Below are positions 29,879-36,588 of a DNA stretch of 36,588 bases, piece by piece; the first letter of the stretch is position 1; every line of letters begins with the position of its first letter. The translations under genes were made by a program, and so were the position numbers. Below the pieces are notes generated by a model. It saw only the letters and a program-made list of their open reading frames with translations, had not been told where the DNA came from and did not search any database. The stretch is from Pseudomonadota bacterium (GTDB lineage Bacteria > Pseudomonadota > Gammaproteobacteria > Burkholderiales > UBA11063): the NCBI GenBank assembly GCA_003962985.1, contig RXKA01000176.1, positions 1 through 36,588 of the forward strand, given 5' to 3'.

Positions 29879-30292
29879 ATGGAATTTACAACATTATTAA
29901 CATTATTTAAGCAATATGGACCTGGAGCTGGTTTATCATTAGTGTTTGGGTATGTTTTTTTTAAGACTTTAGTATATATTGTTGACACATTTAAGAAGCA
30001 GATTATGGAGTTAACTGATACATATACTAAAGGAGTAAAAGAACAGAGGGATAATCATACAAACGCATTAAATATAATAACCTCAGCTAATGAAAGAGTG
30101 AGTAACAATGCTCTAGAAATGATGAAGATGACTCAAAATTATAGCGAAAATATGTTGAAACAGATTAGTGATCATAACTTATCTGTTCATAGATCTTTAG
30201 ACACTAGAGTATCACATATTGAAGATGGACTAGGGAAAGTTACAGAAACATTAAAAGAACTGTCTTCAAAAATAATAATTGCAAAGGAATAA
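29879..30292 (+). CDS. Membrane-anchored coiled-coil protein (holin/spanin-like candidate)
   Basis: 137 residues from ATG 29879 (TAGGAATTATGG; a TTG start at 29846 gives 148). EFTTLLTLFKQYGPGAGLSL is followed by a hydrophobic segment VFGYVFFKTLVYIVDTF (about 20-36). The rest is a long helical, heptad-like region: NIITSANERVSNNALEMMKM, QNYSENMLKQISDHNLSVHR and RVSHIEDGLGKVTETLKELS. The layout resembles BhlA/holin-like or inner-membrane spanin proteins. It is on the strand opposite to the endolysin, 0.6 kb away. The following gene starts one base after its stop. Confidence 0.6.
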   Translation: MEFTTLLTLFKQYGPGAGLSLVFGYVFFKTLVYIVDTFKKQIMELTDTYTKGVKEQRDNHTNALNIITSANERVSNNALEMMKMTQNYSENMLKQISDHNLSVHRSLDTRVSHIEDGLGKVTETLKELSSKIIIAKE

Positions 30293-30293
30293 T

Positions 30294-30647
30294 ATGAAAA
30301 AAATAGATCCAGGTTGGTACTTTTTATATCATTTAGATGACAAGGATACTTTTATAATTATTAAAAAACCAAATAAATATAGTCTAGATAAACTAAATGA
30401 TGAAATTGAACAAACACTCTTGGATAATCTCATATATCCAAGTGTTATTGATGTGTTAAAACTATTAAATACATATCCAACTCTTGCATCTGATATATTA
30501 GCAGAATTAAACCGCAAAAAAGACGTTTCTATTACAGATTATGATGAAATTACTATAACTGAATCATCAGAAATCCCCAATGAACCACCTCCAGAACCAT
30601 TCTCAATTCAAAACGATCCATATGAAATAACTTTTGACTTAGCCTAA
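30294..30647 (+). CDS. Hypothetical protein coupled to the membrane coiled-coil gene
   Basis: 117 residues from ATG 30294, with AAAGGAATAATATG overlapping the previous stop, so translation is coupled. KKIDPGWYFLYHLDDKDTFI and LIYPSVIDVLKLLNTYPTLA suggest a small globular domain. The last 45 residues are acidic and proline-rich (DYDEITITESSEIPNEPPPE, then PFSIQNDPYEITFDLA). No family recognised. Perhaps a partner of the membrane protein in lysis or exclusion; that is only inferred from coupling. Confidence 0.6.
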   Translation: MKKIDPGWYFLYHLDDKDTFIIIKKPNKYSLDKLNDEIEQTLLDNLIYPSVIDVLKLLNTYPTLASDILAELNRKKDVSITDYDEITITESSEIPNEPPPEPFSIQNDPYEITFDLA

Positions 30648-30697
30648 TGATTTCTCTCTCTCTCTCTATCTATCTGTCTATTTACCTCTTCTATTCC

Positions 30698-30775
30698 TCT
30701 CTCTGTTTAATATAGATAGAGAAATGAAATTAGCTAAGGATTACACACATTTAATTAAAATTGGCTTGTCCAGTT
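30698..30775 (-). promoter_or_regulatory. Bipartite A/B element, copy 6 (points antisense to plus genes)
   Basis: Box A variant AACTGGACAAG begins at 30775 and box B at 30722, 53 bases apart. The spacer end TAATCCTTAGCTAATTTCAT is identical to copy 2. TACATGTA lies 11 bases outside box A as in copy 4. Transcription from it would run antisense into the genes ending at 30647 and 30292, and might reach the minus-strand genes at 29700-28856. A long (GA)n-like tract follows box B. Confidence 0.6.
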
Positions 30776-30880
30776 TACTTACACATACATGTAGGAGAAA
30801 GATTGGTATAAGAGATATGAGGAGGATCTTCTAGAGGAGAGTGTAGTAGTTGGGAGGAAGGTGAGAAGATTTTCCTCTTT

Positions 30881-31300
30881 TTAGTTATCCTGCCTTGAAC
30901 CAGACCATCTTATTAATTTTGGGGAGGATCGGATATCGATATGAACAAACTTAGGATACTCACCTAATCCTCCAATTTTTATAATATTATTTTTTGAGAG
31001 TGTAAGTATCCTTTCATGAACTTCTTTTGGTGAGATATTTTTTACTATAATATCCGCAGCTTTACCTTCTATATGTTGACTTTGTTTTGCACCACGAATT
31101 GTTTTATTAAACTCTGGTGATCTATATCCAGATAGAATTGTAATTGGATTTTCTCCTAGTTCTTTTCTAATAATCTCCAACTGTATACATAATGGTAAAA
31201 GACGATCACTAATCCATTGTTGTGGATATTCACTTGAAGGTATGGAACCAAGTGCTTTTTGTGAGAACTCTAGTGAGTCAAAATGTTCTGTAATTTTCAT
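30881..31300 (-). CDS. Endolysin: M15 family peptidoglycan peptidase
   Basis: 139 residues from ATG 31300, preceded by GGAG at ideal spacing (a TTG 12 bases upstream is the alternative). ILSGYRSPEFNKTIRGAKQS (55-74) then QHIEGKAADI and FVHIDIR give the M15 zinc triad His76, Asp83 and His120. Cuts peptide cross-links or stems in the cell wall. No signal peptide or wall-binding domain, so it needs a holin. It stands behind a terminator after the gp36-like gene, so a promoter of its own or read-through is required. Confidence 0.88.
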   Translation of the reverse strand: MKITEHFDSLEFSQKALGSIPSSEYPQQWISDRLLPLCIQLEIIRKELGENPITILSGYRSPEFNKTIRGAKQSQHIEGKAADIIVKNISPKEVHERILTLSKNNIIKIGGLGEYPKFVHIDIRSSPKLIRWSGSRQDN

Positions 31301-31312
31301 GTTATTCTCCAA

Positions 31313-31349
31313 ATAAAAAATCCTCCAAAGATATTACTCTAGGAGGATT
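31313..31349 (-). terminator. Terminator between gp36-like and endolysin genes
   Basis: Minus strand: AATCCTCC, 15-base loop, GGAGGATT, then TTTTTATTTGG. An 8-bp stem with a T-run, 21 bases after the stop at 31371. The final GGAG used by the endolysin start lies right after the T-run, so termination and translation signals are adjacent. Confidence 0.75.
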
Positions 31350-31370
31350 ATTCATTAAATTAAATAATTA

Positions 31371-32177
31371 TTAATACCAACGAGAATTTGTGTATCCACC
31401 ACGAGAACCAATAATATTTCCCCATCCACGTTGATCATCTACAAGATTTGTAGTTCCTGCATATGGAACAGGATTATGAGGAGAATCTATGATATTTGGA
31501 TGTTCTCTTCTATTTCCAACATCCTCTAGCCATTTTACAGCGGCATTATATTTTGTAACCCAGTTTGCATCATATACTTCAGGATTGAATCCTTTTCTTT
31601 TTGCAAGATTATATGCAGCAATGTCACAAATTGCTTGTATTAAGTCATAAGACCATTGTACTAATGGTAAACCATATCTACGTTTTAAATACCCATTTGC
31701 AAATTCTGAAGCTGATACTATAGCAAATGTCATCTCATCTTCAGATATGTCACTTGTAAGTGTAGATTTTCCAACAGAATTAGTATCAAAAAACTTATCA
31801 AATCCAAGTATCTCATTTGCTGTTCCAGTATGATCTATAGTAATTCCCTGTCCAATACCTACTTTTGTAGTTCGTAATCTAATAATACCACCATTATTTA
31901 CAGCAAATGCACCAGGAATTGCAATTGCAGCAACCATTAAATCAACAGTTGCATAATTTGCAGTAAAAGTTTGGGTATATTGATTTTGAGTAATACTATC
32001 TATAACCAAAGTAACTATTAATGTTTTTGTATTTACATTAAATGGTGGTGTAGTTGCAGGAATAGCATCAATAATAGCTGGATCTCCTAATCCTGGAAGA
32101 GAGAGATTAACTAAGTCTGTAATAGTAACATATGAGTTACCAACACCACCTAGACCATTACTAACTGAAATAGCCAT
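31371..32177 (-). CDS. Head-tail connector, DUF1320/Mu gp36-like with extra N-terminal module
   Basis: 268 residues, about twice the size of Mu gp36. The C-terminal half matches DUF1320: DISEDEMTFAIVSASEFANG, YLKRRYGLPLVQWSYDLIQA, ICDIAAYNLAKRKGFNPEVY, then KYNAAVKWLEDVGNRREHPN. The first ~130 residues contain the module NVNTKTLIVTLVID ... YTQTFTANYATVDLMVAAI ... ITIDHTGTANEILGF (44-126), also found in baseplate J and the sheath. It probably forms a neck ring below the portal; the module would add an outer decoration. Confidence 0.75.
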   Translation of the reverse strand: MAISVSNGLGGVGNSYVTITDLVNLSLPGLGDPAIIDAIPATTPPFNVNTKTLIVTLVIDSITQNQYTQTFTANYATVDLMVAAIAIPGAFAVNNGGIIRLRTTKVGIGQGITIDHTGTANEILGFDKFFDTNSVGKSTLTSDISEDEMTFAIVSASEFANGYLKRRYGLPLVQWSYDLIQAICDIAAYNLAKRKGFNPEVYDANWVTKYNAAVKWLEDVGNRREHPNIIDSPHNPVPYAGTTNLVDDQRGWGNIIGSRGGYTNSRWY

Positions 32178-32179
32178 AT

Positions 32180-33394
32180 TTATACCTTCTTTCTAGTTTT
32201 TACATTATTTATTGATGGTTGGTTATTTTCATCTAGGAGGTAGAATTCTCTAAGAATAGTTACTCCATCGACATCATAAAACTGCAATCTTGCATTTCCA
32301 ACTTGAATCTTTTGATCTCCTGCAACAGCTTGTTGTATAAGTCTTATTGCTGCACCAAATGAACCAGAAAGATTATGATTTGCAAGCAAGTCATCCCATG
32401 AGCTTCCACCAGCACCAATTGCCTGTTTAATTGCATGAAGATTATCACTTCCAGACACAAAACTTGCTCCACCTGCAATTGTTGAGATATCTAATAATTG
32501 TATTCCCTTAATAGAATCTCTTGCAGCATTTACGTCTGACTGAGATGCAACAGCAACTGTACCAATAAGATCAGTCTTTGCTTTAATTGCTGTAGATGTT
32601 ACTTCATTTGCTGGAGATGCTGGGAGATTATCAGTCTTTGCTTTAATTGCAGCAACATCTGCTCCAACTCCTGGACCAACATTATTACTAATTGCTTGTA
32701 AACTATCTGTTGCAGACACAAATCCTACCCCTTCAATATTTGAAAGAGTATTACCTAAATCTGTCTTAACAGTAGCTATATCTGCACTTATAGATACACC
32801 AACTGGTGCTCCTAACCTAATATAACTATCTCCAGTCTGTGTAAATGTAGGAGTTCCAGTAGAAGTAATATTAGTTGCTGCTGTAAGAGTTCTAGCAGCA
32901 GTTGCCCATACTGCACCTCCAAGTTCAACTCCTGCATCTGTTGCAATTGATGCTGCTGTTATAACATCATTGGTCATTGCTCCTACATTAGAATCCATTC
33001 TTCCACCCACTAAAGCTGCTGGAAGTCTTGTTTGAATATTATCTGTATCAGCTTGTACATTAGCAATATCTGCTAAAACAGATGTAACAGAATCATTTCC
33101 TACAATTCCAATAAATAGTGCTCCAGATGGTTGTATTGACCAAGTTGTGTGACCAATTAAATTAAGATTGGCTGCTAAAATTAATATTTGATATAAACCA
33201 GGAGCTTTAGTGCTATCCACTTCAAACCAGTTAACTCCAGCAGTTAAACCAATATCAACATTAGTTCCATCACTTTTAGTTATAGTAAAATTGCCTCCAA
33301 GAATATTTGCTGGAGTAACACCAGTTACAGGATTACCTAAAGAGTTAAATAATCTTACAAATACTCTTTCATTTGTATTTTGTCTTAAAGCCAT
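32180..33394 (-). CDS. Fibre- or whisker-like structural protein
   Basis: 404 residues. The N-terminal domain (RQNTNERVFVRLFNSLGNPV ... SDGTNVDIGLTAGVNWFEVD) resembles BppU/fibre N-terminal adaptor domains. Then a long, repetitive helical region follows: SVLADIANVQADTDNIQTRL, GVSISADIATVKTDLGNTLS, ADVAAIKAKTDNLPASPANE and TSTAIKAKTDLIGTVAVASQ. The (A)-I-x-A/T-x-K-T-D-N/L repeats mark a trimeric coiled-coil shaft. The C-terminus is small and mixed (KIQVGNARLQFYDVDGVTIL). It overlaps the previous small gene by one base (TAATG). Position near gp36 suggests neck whiskers. Confidence 0.7.
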   Translation of the reverse strand: MALRQNTNERVFVRLFNSLGNPVTGVTPANILGGNFTITKSDGTNVDIGLTAGVNWFEVDSTKAPGLYQILILAANLNLIGHTTWSIQPSGALFIGIVGNDSVTSVLADIANVQADTDNIQTRLPAALVGGRMDSNVGAMTNDVITAASIATDAGVELGGAVWATAARTLTAATNITSTGTPTFTQTGDSYIRLGAPVGVSISADIATVKTDLGNTLSNIEGVGFVSATDSLQAISNNVGPGVGADVAAIKAKTDNLPASPANEVTSTAIKAKTDLIGTVAVASQSDVNAARDSIKGIQLLDISTIAGGASFVSGSDNLHAIKQAIGAGGSSWDDLLANHNLSGSFGAAIRLIQQAVAGDQKIQVGNARLQFYDVDGVTILREFYLLDENNQPSINNVKTRKKV

Positions 33395-33540
33395 TATCCT
33401 AAACTCTCCTGTATTCCTTCATTAAATCCACCATATCTGATAACTAAAATTATAGAATCATCATATGATTCCATATCAAAGTTATTATCTACAGTTGTTT
33501 CAAGATATTCATCATCAAAAACTTCTGCATCAAAGTTCAT
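33394..33540 (-). CDS. Very small acidic protein
   Basis: 48 residues: MNFDAEVFDDEYLETTVDNN, FDMESYDDSIILVIRYGGFN, EGIQESLG. Highly acidic first half. Its TAA overlaps the ATG of the 404-residue fibre gene, and it starts 4 bases after the previous gene, so it is tightly coupled on both sides. No family recognised. Coding is supported by this packing and by acidic codon choice like its neighbours. Possibly an assembly partner of the fibre. Confidence 0.55.
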   Translation of the reverse strand: MNFDAEVFDDEYLETTVDNNFDMESYDDSIILVIRYGGFNEGIQESLG

Positions 33541-33544
33541 AATA

Positions 33545-33808
33545 TTACTCCATTGGTTCTGTTTCTAGTAATGTAGGCAACTTTATTGAGTCTAAACCTA
33601 AGTTAACATCGGTGTTTAATAATATTGATACCCATCCCTCATCTAAAAACATCTGTAGTGTAAATCCCTCCACCCATGTACCAATCCTATAATCACCATT
33701 GAAACTTGCCACTATTCCAGTTCTTAGTGTTCCACTAAAATCCCTTAATATCAATACTCTATTATTCTTTTCTAGAAGAATGTCATTCTGTTCTGTTGTT
33801 AAAATCAT
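33545..33808 (-). CDS. Small hypothetical protein in the fibre/connector operon
   Basis: 87 residues: TTEQNDILLEKNNRVLILRD, FSGTLRTGIVASFNGDYRIG, TWVEGFTLQMFLDEGWVSIL, LNTDVNLGLDSIKLPTLLET. Mixed alpha/beta, no cysteine cluster or membrane segment. It starts 12 bases after the 325-residue gene (AAGAGGTTTAAAAATG) and is followed after 4 bases by the 48-residue gene. No family recognised; probably a small virion or assembly protein. Confidence 0.6.
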   Translation of the reverse strand: MILTTEQNDILLEKNNRVLILRDFSGTLRTGIVASFNGDYRIGTWVEGFTLQMFLDEGWVSILLNTDVNLGLDSIKLPTLLETEPME

Positions 33809-33820
33809 TTTTAAACCTCT

Positions 33821-34798
33821 TTATGAAACTACTAAAGTTGTTCCACCTGTTGGCAATAGTAAATTACCAACAACAGTCCATACCTTTGTTCCACCACTTG
33901 GAACAGCATCACCATTATTACGTCCAGTGGATGTAAAATAACAGTCTTGGAATTTACCTATGAAATGACCACCAGTTACAGTTGATCTTGCAATATATGC
34001 TGGCCATTTAGAACTATAAATGTTTGCTGCTGTTTGAACCTGTCCTGATCCTTGCCCAAGACTTCCAGAAACAGAGTACCAAGCTGCTAGGTTAGTAGCT
34101 ACAGGACGAGCTTTTCCATTAGTATTACTACTTAATAATGTCCATGTTGCTTGATTTGTAGTTGTAGTACCTCCAGCAACTACTGTAGAAATAGGATAAG
34201 TTACACCTGTTTCAGCATCTGTTAATTTTTCAAAAGACCAAAATAGAATGTTAATGGAATTATAGAAGCAAAATACTCTAGTTGCTTCTCCAGTAGTAGA
34301 TTGTTGAACATTATAAATAATTGGTCCAATAGAACCAGTTCCTCCTGTTAACCAAGTTGCTGAAGAATAAACATATTCATCTGTTGCTGTAGGTTTATTT
34401 GTAGCACTACCTCCAGTATAACCAGCAGAATTAGATATAGAGACAGTTAATAGATTTCCAGTTGCGCTTACATTAGCGCACTCAATACAAATTTGAAACT
34501 TATTACCTCCACTAGTGTAAACACCTCCCTGCTCAAGAACGATCCAACTATGAGCTGTACCTGCATTTGCCCAAACTAAATTAGATATTCCACTCCATCT
34601 ATCTACACCATCCATTGCTCCAGCAACGCTATTACTAGATCCTTTTACAATCCAAGGGTTAGAGGCAAATCCTATGAGAGCATTTTTAATACCTAAAAGA
34701 ATTGTCCTATTGTCTGTAAGTGCTGTTCCGCTAGCTGCTACAGAGTTATTAAAGCTATTTTGCCAAGTTAAACTTGGTAATCCTAATGATGTTGGCAT
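33821..34798 (-). CDS. Structural protein, fibre- or head-appendage-like
   Basis: 325 residues, Ser/Thr/Gly/Asn-rich. PTSLGLPSLTWQNSFNNSVA, then RTILLGIKNALIGFASNPWI, TAHSWIVLEQGG, FQICIECANVSATGNLLTVS and KWPAYIARSTVTGGHFIGKF. 'SWIVLEQ' with 'FQICIECAN...LTVSISNSAGYTGG' is a pattern of beta-sandwich virion appendage proteins. First gene of the unit after the large noncoding region. No catalytic motif. A virion role is inferred from composition and company. Confidence 0.6.
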   Translation of the reverse strand: MPTSLGLPSLTWQNSFNNSVAASGTALTDNRTILLGIKNALIGFASNPWIVKGSSNSVAGAMDGVDRWSGISNLVWANAGTAHSWIVLEQGGVYTSGGNKFQICIECANVSATGNLLTVSISNSAGYTGGSATNKPTATDEYVYSSATWLTGGTGSIGPIIYNVQQSTTGEATRVFCFYNSINILFWSFEKLTDAETGVTYPISTVVAGGTTTTNQATWTLLSSNTNGKARPVATNLAAWYSVSGSLGQGSGQVQTAANIYSSKWPAYIARSTVTGGHFIGKFQDCYFTSTGRNNGDAVPSGGTKVWTVVGNLLLPTGGTTLVVS

Positions 34799-35354
34799 TT
34801 ATTTTATAATTCTCCTTATTTTTAATAATAAAGTCTTTTATTACTACTAGCAATCATCTTCTCTTTAAACTTTAATGCCCATTTTTAAAAAACTCTCTAA
34901 TTTGACTTACATTAAGAGTTAGTTAAGACACTACCTTTACCATTAACCTATAGCTAAACTCCTACCCAAGACGCTTGTAGAGAGTTTTTAAAAGAGAAGA
35001 AAATGATAAGAACATATGCTGATGTACTACAAAAAATTATCTAAAATATATTGAAAAACTTCCAAAGCCATCCATCAAAGTAATAAAAAAAATTGATATT
35101 TAAAAATATAGTTACAGAAAAAAGATTTGATTTTAATCAACGCATTTCAACTTTAAAGATATTTTATAGAAAAGTGGACAAGAGGATTTTAATAAAACAC
35201 GTAATCTTCCATTAGAATCTCATTTCTATATCTATATTAAACAGAGAGAGATAAGAAGACAGATAAAAGTAGGAGGAAGAAGAATTAGTTAGAAGAGATA
35301 GACTAGTGATTAGTTAGATAGCCAGGTTTTTTTGATATTATATTTGATATCGTA
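34799..35354. other. Largest noncoding region: structured inverted repeat, AT tract, element copy 7
   Basis: 556 bases. At 34855-35010 nested inverted repeats could fold as one long structure: ATCTTCTCTTT (34857-34867) with AAAGAGAAGA (34991-35000 region), and TTTTTAAAAAACTCTCTA (34882-34899) with TAGAGAGTTTTTAAAA (34978-34993). A 13-codon plus-strand ORF follows at 35003. An AT-rich stretch (35080-35130) leads to element copy 7. A noncoding RNA or the replication origin are both possible. No tRNA or long gene seen. Confidence 0.5.
35172..35249 (+). promoter_or_regulatory. Bipartite A/B element, copy 7 (points antisense to fibre gene)
   Basis: Box A AAGTGGACAAG at 35172 and box B at 35225-35249 (TCTATATCTATATTAAACAGAGAGA as two parts, 25 bases), 53 bases apart. 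A purine tract follows (GATAAGAAGACAGATAAAAG). Both flanking genes are on the minus strand; transcription from it would be antisense to the fibre ending at 35355. Confidence 0.6.
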
Positions 35355-36588
35355 TTATTCAATAAATCCCCATACATCCAGTGTAATTTTAGTTGCCATA
35401 ACTGGAGTAGAGTATAGGTATTTTTGGTTAGTACCAGAGACTACCCATATTTGATCATCTATGTAGAAATTTTGTGGAATTCCTAATAGTCTGCCATCAA
35501 CAGTTGTAACAGGATCAGGTTTTAAATATACGTAAGTATTAGCTGCAAGAGCTGTATTATCAGCAAATATTCGTATTAATCCTAATCTAGATGTTGGTGG
35601 GATAAATGCTGATGCATCTACAACAGTATCCATTGCTGCGCTTGCAGCAGTTAATATTCTATTACCACTCAAATATCTAGTTGTATATCCATCTCTTATA
35701 AAAGGAATAATGTTTCCCATCCCATCAGTTCTAAATGCAAATAAGTATTTTCTTGAGGTATCTCCAGTTTTATATAATTTCCAAGAATCTGGAGGGGAGG
35801 TAGAAATTTCAAAGGATAGTGATGGTTTTATTAAAATATTACCAGGGAACCACCAGGCATAAATATAATACCAAGTATTTGCCACAAAATTTCCTGGTGG
35901 AGATAGATTAGCATTTGTTAATGATCTTGTAGAAGAATCGGTGACTTGTAATGGTCTTTTAACTCCTAAAACAGTATAGTCAAATTCCACACCAGATATT
36001 GGATATAAGTCTATTGTAGTACCATTTAATGATCTTGCAGAATATCTACCATTAGAATCTGTACTTCTACTAAGTTTATTAACCATATGTAAGCTTCTAG
36101 ATCTCAATCCAGTTTTATAGAGATCTACAGATAAACCAGTAAAAGGATCTCCTGGATCTGGTTTTTGTAATAATCTAGTGAAACCTTCAACTCCTCTTGA
36201 GAGTTGTCCAATATCCCAATTAAATCCAGCAGGATTTACTGCTGTACCACTTACAACTTGTAATAATGCATTTGGACCAGTATATGTTTTTGTCCTTACA
36301 CCAATTTGAAGAGCATTTAAACTTGCTGTAGTTTTTGGTATAAACCACTCTATATTATTTGGTGCTGTTCCTGAAAGTGTATTATTAAGTGCTGTGATTA
36401 CCGCATCAATATTTGCAGGTATTACTGGACCAATTGGAGGAAATGCTCTTCCAATTATTACCCAACTAGCACCACCATCTCCAGAAATTCTTAAAGTTAA
36501 GTTTTCAAATGGATTGGTTCTAAATGTTGGAGAAGAATTTGTTATTAATACTGCTGGTTGATCTTCTCTAGTATATGTAATTCCATTT
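35355..36588 (-). CDS. Tail-fibre-like protein, paralog 3 (N-terminus continues at 117-1)
   Basis: The frame is open from the window end to TAA at 35355. Joined through 36506/1 to the ATG at 117, it gives 422 residues. The N-terminal region has SGDGGASWVIIGRAFPPIGP and IEWFIPKTTASLNALQIGVR. The C-terminal 250 residues carry the cluster's shared modules: NTWYYIYAWWFPG, RKYLFAFRTDGMGNIIPF, PTSRLGLIRIFADNT. It is the longest of three tandem paralogs and the last gene of the baseplate-fibre unit, so likely the distal or receptor-binding fibre. Reading only the window end would truncate it. Confidence 0.8.
   Translation of the reverse strand, partial: NGITYTREDQPAVLITNSSPTFRTNPFENLTLRISGDGGASWVIIGRAFPPIGPVIPANIDAVITALNNTLSGTAPNNIEWFIPKTTASLNALQIGVRTKTYTGPNALLQVVSGTAVNPAGFNWDIGQLSRGVEGFTRLLQKPDPGDPFTGLSVDLYKTGLRSRSLHMVNKLSRSTDSNGRYSARSLNGTTIDLYPISGVEFDYTVLGVKRPLQVTDSSTRSLTNANLSPPGNFVANTWYYIYAWWFPGNILIKPSLSFEISTSPPDSWKLYKTGDTSRKYLFAFRTDGMGNIIPFIRDGYTTRYLSGNRILTAASAAMDTVVDASAFIPPTSRLGLIRIFADNTALAANTYVYLKPDPVTTVDGRLLGIPQNFYIDDQIWVVSGTNQKYLYSTPVMATKITLDVWGFIE
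36507..36588. repeat. Terminal direct repeat, right copy
   Basis: Identical to 1-82. Removing one copy gives a circle of 36,506 bp and restores the fibre reading frame. Confidence 0.95.

Noticed and set aside
29797-29988. 63-codon minus-strand frame
   Set aside because: Antisense to the membrane coiled-coil gene, with no ribosome site.
30661-30690. Pyrimidine (TC)n tract as a microsatellite or CRISPR-like repeat
   Set aside because: It is the purine tract after box B of copy 6 seen on the other strand; no spacer-repeat structure, and no CRISPR array anywhere in the window.
34880-34990. tRNA-like sequence on the minus strand (D-loop-like GGTTAATGGTA and ACTCTTAAT)
   Set aside because: The would-be anticodon stem does not pair, no T-arm GTTCRA motif is present, and the enclosed length does not fit a tRNA.

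Overview
The window is one complete, circularly closed genome of a tailed bacteriophage. The first 82 bases (1-82) are repeated exactly as the last 82 (36507-36588), so the unique molecule is 36,506 bp. One tail-fibre gene runs across the join. The DNA is AT-rich (roughly two thirds A+T by eye). The virion genes resemble the Mu-like contractile-tail (myovirus) toolkit: Mu gp28-like terminase, DUF935/gp29-like portal, I-type protease, gpT-like capsid, gp36/gpG/gp37-like connectors, sheath, tube, chaperone with a -1 frameshift, tape measure, hub/spike, W, J and P2-I-like baseplate proteins. I see no transposase, integrase, C repressor or Mom system. Clear purine-rich Shine-Dalgarno sites, a lipobox protein and an M15 peptidoglycan peptidase indicate a bacterial host. 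The host itself cannot be named from this sequence.

Layout. Nearly all virion genes are on the minus strand. 34798-30881: fibre-like proteins, a gp36-like connector and the endolysin. 28301-21389: gpG-like and gp37-like completion proteins, sheath, tube, a decayed GIY-YIG nuclease, chaperone G/GT, tape measure and a hub-adaptor candidate. 21047-19166: two small structural proteins, a small HTH gene and the terminase small subunit. 19140-11299: terminase large subunit, portal, a histidine-rich repeat protein, protease, decoration protein, capsid and two small genes. 9080-6608: a family A DNA polymerase and a DCL/DUF3223-HNH protein. 6476-1 and on across the join to 35355: hub/spike, GIY-YIG nuclease, W, J, tail protein I and three paralogous fibres. 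Plus-strand genes form three islands: 9357-11167 (small regulators plus two virion paralogs), 28508-28798 (lipoprotein) and 29879-30647 (membrane coiled-coil protein plus an unknown).

Two things stand out. First, a bipartite DNA element occurs seven times, in most of the major gaps between transcription units. Box A (AAGTGGACAAG or AACTGGACAAG) is followed 53-54 bp later, five helical turns, by box B (core CTATATTAAACAGAGAGA) and then a purine-rich tract, with a variable spacer. Four copies sit like promoters of the following operon. Three point into antisense. Second, the plus-strand island carries a diverged copy of the tail-tube/tail-chaperone gene pair in the same order (10374-11167), far from the real pair and under separate control. 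Other points are a lone polymerase without visible primase or helicase, a ~90-residue module shared by sheath, baseplate J and connector, and a ~556-bp structured noncoding region.
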